This document shows, piece by piece, positions 1 to 5,915 of a stretch of DNA of 12,253 nucleotides. The position numbers were made by a program, and so were the translations under genes. The DNA is from Bacteroidales bacterium (GTDB lineage Bacteria > Bacteroidota > Bacteroidia > Bacteroidales > Paludibacteraceae), in assembly GCA_900771035.1 (NCBI GenBank), contig CAAGML010000148.1, positions 1 to 12,253 of the forward strand, written 5' to 3'. Under the pieces are notes generated by a model. That model saw only the letters and a list, made by a program, of their open reading frames with translations. It searched no databases and was not told the origin of the DNA. Positions within the stretch are counted from its first letter, which is position 1, and each line of letters starts with the position of its first letter.

Positions 1-120
1 AGAGAGGATTATGAACCATACTTCGATGTCGGGAAATGGATGAGTCAGTCAAAGAGCAATGTGTTGCAGTACAGTTTACTTCGGGTCTTGCGCTTGCCTT
101 CATCTCTTAATCAGACGTGA
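1..120 (+). CDS. 3' end of an unidentified upstream gene (partial)
   Basis: Frame 1 is open from the first base to a TGA at 118-120, giving 39 C-terminal residues that begin REDYEPYFDVGKWMSQSKSN and end in a Leu/Arg/Ser-rich tail. I do not recognise the family. The acidic-aromatic start reads like real protein, but 39 codons is too few to be certain. The frame ends about 70 bp before the pyr promoter. A weak TGAGG/CCTCA hairpin follows it but has no T-run, so I see no convincing terminator for it. The rest of 121-188 contains nothing I can identify. Confidence 0.4.
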   Translation, partial: REDYEPYFDVGKWMSQSKSNVLQYSLLRVLRLPSSLNQT

Positions 121-188
121 GTCTGGGTCAGTGAGGGATACTCCTCAATGCAGTCAGGGAAAATTGTGGAGAAAAAGGCGTGAAAAAA

Positions 189-220
189 TTTGGCAGTCTC
201 AGAAAAAAGTCGTATCTTTG
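189..220 (+). promoter_or_regulatory. Bacteroidota-type promoter of the pyr operon
   Basis: TTTG at 189-192 and TATCTTTG at 213-220 are separated by 20 nt. This fits the primary-sigma consensus of Bacteroidota (TTTG, 19-21 nt, TAnnTTTG) at every fixed base. Transcription would start near 225-227, leaving a short 5' UTR of about 17 nt before the leader ATG at 243. I found no comparably good match within the operon, so this is probably its main promoter. Confidence 0.72.
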
Positions 221-242
221 CACAAATTTAAGCAAACCCTTC

Positions 243-335
243 ATGGAACGATTTTCTGTCACATACTCAGGCGGCAACGCCGGTTCTTTACGAAGTCGAG
301 AGGCTCGTGAGGGGGAAAAGTTTTTTCAAAAGTAA
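243..335 (+). CDS. Candidate 30-aa leader peptide (attenuator ORF, pyrL-like)
   Basis: An ATG about 17 nt after the predicted transcription start opens 30 codons, starting MERFSVTYSGGNAGSLRSRE and ending with EKFFQK. The TAA stop (333-335) lies inside the 5' arm of the following terminator. A TTTTTT run at 321-326, encoding Phe-Phe, sits just before the stop. In E. coli pyrBI, low UTP slows polymerase in a U-rich leader, a coupled ribosome reaches the hairpin, and the terminator cannot fold. All the same parts are present here. Four Arg codons, three of them CGA, offer an alternative stalling signal; arginine also depends on carbamoyl phosphate. The ORF is too short to prove by coding signal and the function is inferred from layout only. 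Confidence 0.5.
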   Translation: MERFSVTYSGGNAGSLRSREAREGEKFFQK

Positions 336-355
336 TTGTTCAGCATGGCTGAGTA
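264..355 (+). promoter_or_regulatory. Possible antiterminator pairing and leader hairpins
   Basis: TACTCAG at 264-270 is perfectly complementary to CTGAGTA at 349-355, in the 3' arm of the terminator, so the two could form a 7-bp alternative helix. Between them lie a GGCG/CGCC hairpin closed by a GCAA tetraloop (270-281) and a CGAG/CTCG hairpin (297-307). The tetraloop stem shares base 270 with the antiterminator strand, so the two folds compete slightly. Seven pairs over this distance is weak, and the regulatory role is inference. Confidence 0.3.
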
Positions 356-372
356 GTTACTTTTTTTTTTTT
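331..372 (+). terminator. Intrinsic terminator in the leader (attenuator)
   Basis: AGTAATTGTTCAGC (331-344) pairs along its whole length with GCTGAGTAGTTACT (348-361), with a 3-nt ATG loop and three G-U pairs. A328-A330 can extend the stem with the first Ts. T361-T372 is an uninterrupted run of 12 T. It lies after the promoter and 15 bp before the first structural gene, in the direction of the operon, so unregulated it would stop all pyr transcription. That position makes it an attenuator and not the end of an upstream gene. The leader ORF stops inside its 5' arm. Confidence 0.85.
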
Positions 373-387
373 GAATAAGACGTACAA

Positions 388-1170
388 ATGTTCGCAGACA
401 ACTTAATAGACAGTTCGACATTCCCTTTAGTTTCGGCATTCCTGCTGGGACTTGCCACCATCATAAGCCCATGCCCATTCTGCTCTGACATCACCGCAGT
501 CAGCTATATCAGCAAGGATGTCAGTTCAAAAAACCGTGTGATGCGCAATGGCATCTGTTACGGAATCGGAAAACTGGTAGCCTACTGGGGTCTGTCGCTT
601 GTGTTCCTCTTTGGTGTTCAGATTAGACCAATTGAGGAGTTTTTCGAGACTTACGGTGAACCTGCCCTCGGTCCTTTCTTGATACTATGCGCCTTGGTGA
701 TGGCATTTATGGGTTACCACGAAAAGCACCACCATCACACCCACAACCACGAGCGAAACTATATGAGTGTGGTTGAGAACAAGTTGCCAAAAGGCAGTGG
801 GTTAGGTGCTTTCGTCCTCGGCTTTTTCGGCTCGTTGGCATTCTGCCCTTACAGTGGCGTGCTTTATTTCGGTATGCTTATTCCCCTAAGCATTGCGCAA
901 CCTGCCGCTTGGGGGTGGACTTTGCCTATGATGTTCGGACTTGCCACGGCAATTCCTGTGCTGATAATCGCCTGGACGATAGCCTACGGGCTTGGCACTA
1001 TCAGCAAAGTCAGCGACAACATCCAGCGTGTCGAAGTCTGGCTTCGCTGGCTCTGCATAACAGTCTTCCTCGGAATAGGAATCTACATGTGTGTCGAGAT
1101 TTTCGGCGGACACCACCACCATCACCACGACCACGGACATGAACATGAACATATTGAGGCACATGAATAA
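388..1170 (+). CDS. Six-TM DsbD/CcdA-like membrane protein with His-rich loops
   Basis: This 260-aa protein has hydrophobic segments near residues 13-35, 57-78, 95-110, 138-166, 176-200 and 218-240. SPCPFCSD (Cys29, Cys32) in the first and AFCPYSG (Cys153) in the fourth recall the paired membrane cysteines of CcdA/DsbD proteins; related Bacteroidota proteins are often labelled cytochrome c biogenesis or ArsG-like permease. Residues 111-121 (HEKHHHHTHNH) and the tail 242-260 (six His, then DHGHEHEH) are likely metal-binding. By the positive-inside rule the N-terminus is periplasmic, the first His loop cytosolic and the His tail periplasmic. It is the first gene after the attenuator and its last 8 nt overlap pyrC, so the two are probably translationally coupled. 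Metal or thiol transport is plausible; the substrate cannot be read from sequence. Confidence 0.82.
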   Translation: MFADNLIDSSTFPLVSAFLLGLATIISPCPFCSDITAVSYISKDVSSKNRVMRNGICYGIGKLVAYWGLSLVFLFGVQIRPIEEFFETYGEPALGPFLILCALVMAFMGYHEKHHHHTHNHERNYMSVVENKLPKGSGLGAFVLGFFGSLAFCPYSGVLYFGMLIPLSIAQPAAWGWTLPMMFGLATAIPVLIIAWTIAYGLGTISKVSDNIQRVEVWLRWLCITVFLGIGIYMCVEIFGGHHHHHHDHGHEHEHIEAHE

Positions 1171-2254
1171 CATAATCGAAATACCGGGTTTGGTTGACTT
1201 GCACGTCCATTTCCGCGAACCAGGCTTTGAATATAAAGAGACCATAGAGACAGGCGCACGTGCCGCCGAGGCAGCCGGCTACACTGATGTTTTCACAATG
1301 CCGAACCTTAAACCTGCTCCTGACGCTATTGAAACCCTTCAGGTGCAACTTGACGCTATCCGTAAGACAGAGTCAAACGGCTGTAAAGTCAAGGTCCACC
1401 CCTACGGTTGCATAACAATTGGTCAGAAAGGCGAAGGCGAACTGGTTGATTTCCAAGCCTTGGCGCCTTACGTCGCAGGGTTCTCTGACGACGGGCGAGG
1501 TGTACAAAGCGAAGACCTCATGGAAGAAGCCATGCGTCAATGTGCAGCCATCGACAAACCGATTGTCGCTCACTGCGAGGTCAACGACCTTCTTCACGGA
1601 GGTTACATCCACGATGGTGAATATGCCCGCAGGCACAACCACAAAGGCATCTGCTCAGAAAGCGAATGGCGACAGATTGAGCGTGACATAATGCTCGCAA
1701 AACGCACAGGCTGTCAATACCATGTCTGCCACATCTCAACAAAAGAGAGCGTTGAACTCATCCGCCAAGGTAAAAAGGAGGGTGTCCGCGTCACCTGCGA
1801 GACAGGGCCGCACTACCTTCTGTTGAACGATATGGATATTAAAGAGGAAGGCCGCTTCAAGATGAACCCTCCTTTGCGCTCAAAAGCCGACCAACAAGCC
1901 TTAATTGAAGGAATTGTTGACGGTACTATTGACTGCATAGCGACAGACCATGCGCCACATAGTGCCGAAGAGAAGGCCCGTGGACTGAAAGATAGCGCAT
2001 TCGGCATAGTGGGAATAGAAACAGCCTTTCCTCTGATGTACACATACTTTGTAAAAGAAGGCATCATTACCCTTGACAAACTGACAGACATAATGTCCCT
2101 CAACGCCCGCAAAATCATGAGAATAGAGGGAAAACCAAAAATGAAGCGTTTCGACATTTTCACAGAATGGTCAATAGACCCATCAAAATTCCTCTCGAAA
2201 GGCAAGGCAACACCTTTTGAAGGTTGGAAGGTTGTAGGGAAGATGGTAAAATGA
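1163..2254 (+). CDS. pyrC: Dihydroorotase, class I, short form
   Basis: Zinc amidohydrolase that interconverts N-carbamoyl-L-aspartate and dihydroorotate, step 3 of UMP synthesis, in the cytosol. The 363-aa protein has a complete active-site set: DLHVHFREPG (His14, His16, Arg18), MPN (Asn48), FSDDG (Asp109/110), AHCE (His137), CHIS (His190) and ATDHAPH (Asp262, His266). The C-terminal signature (DPSKFLSK, TPFEGWK) is typical. Class I enzymes usually have about 420-450 aa with some 50 residues before the DxHxHxR motif; here only 11 precede it, so the small N-terminal part of the beta-sandwich domain is missing. I chose the ATG at 1163, which overlaps the previous stop as ATGAATAA. In-frame ATGs at 1139 and 1145 would add only a few residues. 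It is followed by the inserted R-M module in place of carA. Confidence 0.95.
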   Translation: MNNIIEIPGLVDLHVHFREPGFEYKETIETGARAAEAAGYTDVFTMPNLKPAPDAIETLQVQLDAIRKTESNGCKVKVHPYGCITIGQKGEGELVDFQALAPYVAGFSDDGRGVQSEDLMEEAMRQCAAIDKPIVAHCEVNDLLHGGYIHDGEYARRHNHKGICSESEWRQIERDIMLAKRTGCQYHVCHISTKESVELIRQGKKEGVRVTCETGPHYLLLNDMDIKEEGRFKMNPPLRSKADQQALIEGIVDGTIDCIATDHAPHSAEEKARGLKDSAFGIVGIETAFPLMYTYFVKEGIITLDKLTDIMSLNARKIMRIEGKPKMKRFDIFTEWSIDPSKFLSKGKATPFEGWKVVGKMVK

Positions 2255-2255
2255 T

Positions 2256-2268
2256 GAGCTCACCTTAA
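2256..2268 (+). repeat. Left boundary repeat of the R-M module
   Basis: GAGCTCACCTTAA, immediately after the pyrC stop, matches GAACTCACCTTAA at 4800-4812, just before carA, at 12 of 13 positions in direct orientation. It also matches the complement of TTAAGGTGAGTTC at 4607-4619, at the methyltransferase stop codon. The endonuclease ATG follows after 1 nt. The repeat marks the left edge of foreign DNA. Confidence 0.75.
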
Positions 2269-2269
2269 T

Positions 2270-2935
2270 ATGAAGCCTTTAGATATAGAATCGCTAATAA
2301 AATCCGCAAAAGATTTTTGCACCGAAGAGAGTGCTAAGAATCGTTCCGAATTATTCGGGATTACGGATGGAAAGGCTATTGGCACGATTGTCGAGCACGA
2401 ATTTCAAGATTTTCTATCGCAAAGGTACGATTTACAGGTAGGATGTTCGGCAGAAGGTTTAGACTTACCTTCAGTGAATTGTGATATTAAAACAACATCT
2501 ATTAGCCAACCGCAGTCAAGTTGTCCATTCAAAGACAGCAAACAAAAAATATATGGGCTAAACTATCACTTATTGGTTTTTGTTTACGACAAACACGATG
2601 ATGTTAAGAGTAAAACAGGCTGTCTTGAATTTGTCTCTTGTACCTTCATAGATAAATCAAGGACTGCTGACTATCAGACAACAAAAGGCATAAAGGATAT
2701 TATCGAAAGAAACGGTAACAGGGATGACATTTTCGCATATTTGGTCGAAAGAAACATTCCTGCCGACGAGGTAACCCTATGGAACATAGCCGATGATTTG
2801 TTGAAAAACCCGCCACAACTCGGATACCTGACTATTTTCAATGCCCTTCAATGGAGATTGCACTACGGAAGAATCGTAAACTTAGACGAAAAAGTCAATG
2901 GCATAACTCCTATCATAAAATATGGAACTAAATGA
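2270..2935 (+). CDS. Type II restriction endonuclease, PD-(D/E)XK-like
   Basis: A 221-aa protein that probably cuts DNA at sites not methylated by the adjacent enzyme. It has the features of the PD-(D/E)XK fold: an early helix with Glu42/Glu44 (IVEHEFQDFL), then AEGLDLP (Glu62, Asp65) and the strand CDIKTTS with Asp72 and Lys74, a plausible metal-binding core. The following SQPQSSCPF and KQKIYGLNYHLLVFVYDK resemble a group of restriction enzymes usually found with N6-adenine methyltransferases. Recognition sequence unknown. It starts 15 nt after pyrC and its end overlaps the methyltransferase start by 14 nt, the usual arrangement of a paired R-M system. No promoter of its own is visible. Confidence 0.75.
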   Translation: MKPLDIESLIKSAKDFCTEESAKNRSELFGITDGKAIGTIVEHEFQDFLSQRYDLQVGCSAEGLDLPSVNCDIKTTSISQPQSSCPFKDSKQKIYGLNYHLLVFVYDKHDDVKSKTGCLEFVSCTFIDKSRTADYQTTKGIKDIIERNGNRDDIFAYLVERNIPADEVTLWNIADDLLKNPPQLGYLTIFNALQWRLHYGRIVNLDEKVNGITPIIKYGTK

Positions 2936-4610
2936 TTTTGTACATAGCATCAAAGGGAAACCTTTGAACGAAGCAAATGAAACCATAGAGAAGATTTGTG
3001 GCGTTGCGGGCTTTTTCGAGACGGAAGACTACGAAATCACAAAAGCAACCGTTCAGGAAAGCAGGGTAGAGTATGGCGACTGGCAGACCAATCTCGACTT
3101 GGCAATACGGATTTGCAATCTACTGAAAAATCAAGGCATAAAACCAGATGTCGTCATCGAACCCACCTGTGGGACAGGGACTTTCATACTTGCCTCAATG
3201 ATTGTGTTTGGGGATACTTTGAAAGAAATTTATGGCATTGAGATATACAAACCATATATAAACCAACTTAAACACAGAATATTGGAATATGCGCTGAAAA
3301 AGGCAGACACTTGTAAATGCAGGATTTGTCTTATCCATCAAAACGTCTTTGATTTCGATTTTGATGATTTGCGTATAGACAAGAACAAAAATATCCTTAT
3401 TCTCGGCAACCCTCCATGGGTGACCAATAGCAAATTATGCGAAATAAACAGTGAGAATTTGCCACAAAAATCCAATTTCAAAAGAATGAAAGGGTTAGAT
3501 GCCATAACCGGCAAGGCAAATTTTGACATAACAGAATCCATAACCTACCGATTGTTGGAAAAATTCCATCAAAGCTCAGCATACCTGGCTTTTTTGATGA
3601 AAAATTCAGTTGCTAAAAACATCGTGTCTGAGCAGAGATACGGAAGATTTCACATCAGCAATATGGCACAATACAACATTGACTCGAAAAAAGAGTTTGA
3701 TGTTTCAGTTGCCGCATCACTGTTTGTTGCGAAATTGAATGATGGACAAGCGAGACAATGCACTGTCAAGGATTTGTACAGTTTATCTACGCTGTACTCT
3801 TATGGATGGGTTGGCGATAGTTTTGTATCGAATGTCCAGAATTATTCGCAATGCTCCGAAATTGACGGGGAATCGCAACTCACTTGGTGGTCCGGAATGA
3901 AACATGACTGTTCCGCAGTGATGGAATTGGAAAAAAGAGACGGAAAGTTATACAACAAACTGGGCGAGGAAGTTACAATAGAAACGGATTTATTATTTCC
4001 AATACTGAAAAGCTCGGATTTGAAAAAATGCCAGATTGACACTTTCCGCAAATATGTGATTGTGACTCAAAAAAACGTTTCGGACGATACGAAAGCAATT
4101 AGTTGCATATATCCTCACACATATAGTTATCTGACCAAGCACTCGGATTTACTTGACGCAAGGGGAAGTATCATCTACCGTAACAGACCAAGGTTTTGCA
4201 TATTTGGCATAGGTTCGTATTCTTTCAAAAAATATAAAATAGCGATTGCCGGATTATATAAGACTACCACTTTTTCATTTGTCAGACCTATGGAAAACAA
4301 ATGTGTGATGCTTGACGACACTTGCTATTTCTTGGGATTTGACAGATATGAGACGGCGATTTGCTTCTTGAAAATTCTCAACAGCGAACTTGTCCAGAAA
4401 TTTATGCAGTCGTTAGTGTTCACTGATACCAAAAGAAGTATCAATAAAGATATTTTGATGAGAATAGATTTAAACAAAGCCGCGAACATACTTTTTAGGG
4501 ACAAATTTATTACTGAAGATGAGTATAGGATAGCGACAAATTACATTGTTTCACAAAACCATACTTGCAATCAGTTAACATTGCCTCTATTTGACGTTTC
4601 AATGTTTTAA
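2922..4610 (+). CDS. N6-adenine DNA methyltransferase (type II R-M)
   Basis: A 562-aa protein predicted to transfer methyl from S-adenosylmethionine to adenine N6 in the site its partner recognises. The AdoMet motif I is VIEPTCGTGTFIL (residues 78-90), followed by the acidic strand end YGIEIYKPY (motif II region) and LGNPPWVTNS with catalytic NPPW at 163-166 (motif IV). Motif I before motif IV and a long C-terminal target recognition region are typical of gamma-class enzymes such as TaqI-type. The C-terminal half contains RFCIFGIGSYSFKKYKIAIA and MLDDTCYFLGF, a pattern I associate with the recognition and closing region of this class. It looks intact. Its TAA stop lies within the 23-bp inverted repeat that follows, so that repeat begins exactly at the gene end. 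Confidence 0.88.
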   Translation: MELNDFVHSIKGKPLNEANETIEKICGVAGFFETEDYEITKATVQESRVEYGDWQTNLDLAIRICNLLKNQGIKPDVVIEPTCGTGTFILASMIVFGDTLKEIYGIEIYKPYINQLKHRILEYALKKADTCKCRICLIHQNVFDFDFDDLRIDKNKNILILGNPPWVTNSKLCEINSENLPQKSNFKRMKGLDAITGKANFDITESITYRLLEKFHQSSAYLAFLMKNSVAKNIVSEQRYGRFHISNMAQYNIDSKKEFDVSVAASLFVAKLNDGQARQCTVKDLYSLSTLYSYGWVGDSFVSNVQNYSQCSEIDGESQLTWWSGMKHDCSAVMELEKRDGKLYNKLGEEVTIETDLLFPILKSSDLKKCQIDTFRKYVIVTQKNVSDDTKAISCIYPHTYSYLTKHSDLLDARGSIIYRNRPRFCIFGIGSYSFKKYKIAIAGLYKTTTFSFVRPMENKCVMLDDTCYFLGFDRYETAICFLKILNSELVQKFMQSLVFTDTKRSINKDILMRIDLNKAANILFRDKFITEDEYRIATNYIVSQNHTCNQLTLPLFDVSMF

Positions 4611-4812
4611 GGTGAGTTCTATAAATTCACCGTTATGTTAAACGAATAAAGATAAGCATCAAATAAACTTTTTGGCGTTTATGAAGTTTCTTTTAGCATC
4701 TTGCTGATTGTCAGTCGGTCACATAGCCCGCTATGCTCCCTCCTTCCGCACAGCAATCTGCTCAAAACAAACTTCAAAAACACTCAAAATGAATTTATAG
4801 AACTCACCTTAA
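4607..4812. repeat. 206-bp long-palindrome (MITE-like) element with 23-bp terminal inverted repeats
   Basis: Positions 4607-4629 (TTAAGGTGAGTTC...) and 4790-4812 (...GAACTCACCTTAA) are perfect 23-bp inverted repeats. Inside them, 4675-4706 and 4751-4783 form a second, imperfect pair sharing tgaagttt, tttt and ttgctg blocks. At the centre CATAGC (4722-4727) faces GCTATG (4730-4735). The transcript would fold into one long hairpin. The outermost bases are TTAA. The left repeat contains the methyltransferase stop codon and the right one ends 20 bp before the carA ATG. The central CACATAGCCCGCTATGCTCC resembles an intergenic repeat I associate with Bacteroidota genomes, from memory. It is noncoding as far as I can see. 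I found no promoter in it. Confidence 0.8.
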
Positions 4813-4832
4813 GAATAAAACAAACAAAATAT

Positions 4833-5903
4833 ATGGACAAAAAGATTGTGCTGGCTGACGGCACTGAGTTTTACGGCAAAGGTTTCGGTGCAGACCGTGA
4901 GGCGGTGAACGAGATTGTGTTCAACACTTCGATGGTGGGGTATCAGGAGATTCTCTCCGACCCTTCGTACACCGACCAGATGGTGGTGATGACCTATCCT
5001 CTGATAGGAAATTATGGCATCACCGACGATGATTATGAAACCAAATTCCCTTCTATCGGCGGTTTCATCGTCCACGAATACAACGACCTGCCATCTAACT
5101 TCCGCTACACGAAAACCCTGAGCGAAGTGATGGAGGAGAACGACATTCCGGGAATTTCAGGGGTTGACACGCGCCAGCTGAACCGCATCATACGCGACAA
5201 AGGCTCAATGCAGGTCATCATCACTGACGCAAAGACACCAAAGGAAGAGGCTCTCGCCAAAATCAAGGCAACGCCTGTTGCCCACGATCAAGTGAGCCGT
5301 GTCAGCTGCAAAAAACGTTGGTTCTCGCGTACACCTCAGCACAAATTCGATGTCGTGGCAATAGACTGCGGCATCAAATACAACATCATCCGCAAGCTGA
5401 ACGAACTGGGCTGCAACGTGACAGTCGTTCCTTACAACATTACGGCGGAGGAGATTATGGCATTCCAGCCAGACGGACTGTTCCTGTCCAACGGTCCAGG
5501 TGACCCGGAGGATATGACGACTGTCATAGAGGTTATCCGCAAGTTGCACGGCAGGCTGCCTATCTTCGGAATATGCCTCGGTCACCAGATGATTTCGCTC
5601 GCCTACGGAGCCAAGACCTACAAGATGAAATTCGGTCACCGTGGAGGAAATCACCCTGTGAAGAACCTGTTGACGGGAAAAATAGAAATCACTTCGCAGA
5701 ACCACTCGTATGCCGTTGACCCTGAGTCGCTGAAAGAGACGGGTCTGGAAGTGACGCACATCAACGTCTTAGACAACACTGTCGAGGGGGTACGTTGCGC
5801 CAAGGATAGAATATTCTCAATACAATACCACCCTGAGAGCGCACCCGGTCCACAGGACTCAGCATATTTATTCAAGGAGTTTATCGAGTTGATGAAAAAA
5901 TAA
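4833..5903 (+). CDS. carA: Carbamoyl-phosphate synthase, small (glutaminase) subunit
   Basis: Releases ammonia from glutamine and channels it to CarB for carbamoyl phosphate, the shared precursor of pyrimidines and arginine. It has 356 aa, normal for the family. Residues 1-150 form the CarA-specific N-terminal domain (NTSMVGYQEILSDPSY, GISGVDTR). Residues 172-356 are a class I glutamine amidotransferase with FGICLGHQ (nucleophile Cys248), GHRGGNHP at 268-275, SQNHSY and YHPESAPGP (His333, Glu335). I chose the ATG at 4833 because it gives the conserved start (VLADGTEFYGKGFG). The frame stays open upstream to 4701 but that part is the palindromic repeat. An A-rich stretch precedes the ATG, as is common in Bacteroidota. 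carB follows after 12 nt. Confidence 0.97.
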   Translation: MDKKIVLADGTEFYGKGFGADREAVNEIVFNTSMVGYQEILSDPSYTDQMVVMTYPLIGNYGITDDDYETKFPSIGGFIVHEYNDLPSNFRYTKTLSEVMEENDIPGISGVDTRQLNRIIRDKGSMQVIITDAKTPKEEALAKIKATPVAHDQVSRVSCKKRWFSRTPQHKFDVVAIDCGIKYNIIRKLNELGCNVTVVPYNITAEEIMAFQPDGLFLSNGPGDPEDMTTVIEVIRKLHGRLPIFGICLGHQMISLAYGAKTYKMKFGHRGGNHPVKNLLTGKIEITSQNHSYAVDPESLKETGLEVTHINVLDNTVEGVRCAKDRIFSIQYHPESAPGPQDSAYLFKEFIELMKK

Positions 5904-5915
5904 AGCCACACGATT

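Larger units (their letters stand above)
2256..4812. mobile_element. Inserted restriction-modification module in the pyr operon
   Basis: The segment contains two R-M genes and a 206-bp palindromic element, interrupting an otherwise tightly packed biosynthetic operon at pyrC/carA. It is bounded by 13-bp direct repeats (2256-2268 and 4800-4812, one mismatch). Removing one repeat and the intervening DNA leaves a gap of about 34 nt between pyrC and carA, close to ordinary operon spacing. Sampled stretches look more A+T-rich than the pyr genes. No integrase or transposase is present. R-M systems are known to enter genomes with target duplications. Whether the outer repeat is a target duplication or the end of the palindromic element cannot be decided here. 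Confidence 0.5.

Noticed and set aside
126..150. Hairpin TGAGG/CCTCA as terminator of the upstream gene.
   Set aside because: Only 5 bp of stem and no T-run after it.
292..305. AAGTCGAGAGGCT resembles the PyrR binding loop of Gram-positive pyr leaders (…UCCNGAGAGGYU).
   Set aside because: It lacks two bases of the conserved loop, is not in the expected stem, lies within the leader ORF, and there is no pyrR in the window. Chance similarity is more likely, though a search for pyrR in the genome would settle it.
59..310. 83-codon open frame over the promoter and leader.
   Set aside because: It would start before the promoter, its product is Arg/Lys/Cys-rich with no family look, and a better-placed ORF in another frame (243-335) fits the transcript.
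886..1348. Reverse and alternative-frame ORFs over the His-rich gene and pyrC start.
   Set aside because: They are shadows of strongly recognised genes on the + strand; the His codon repeats create open frames on the other strand.
2037..2057. Possible internal promoter in pyrC near CATACTTTG.
   Set aside because: The TA-to-TTTG spacing is one base short and no TTTG box lies at the right distance upstream.
4701..4832. N-terminal extension of carA by 44 residues.
   Set aside because: It translates the palindromic repeat and precedes the conserved CarA start; ATG 4833 gives a normal-length protein.
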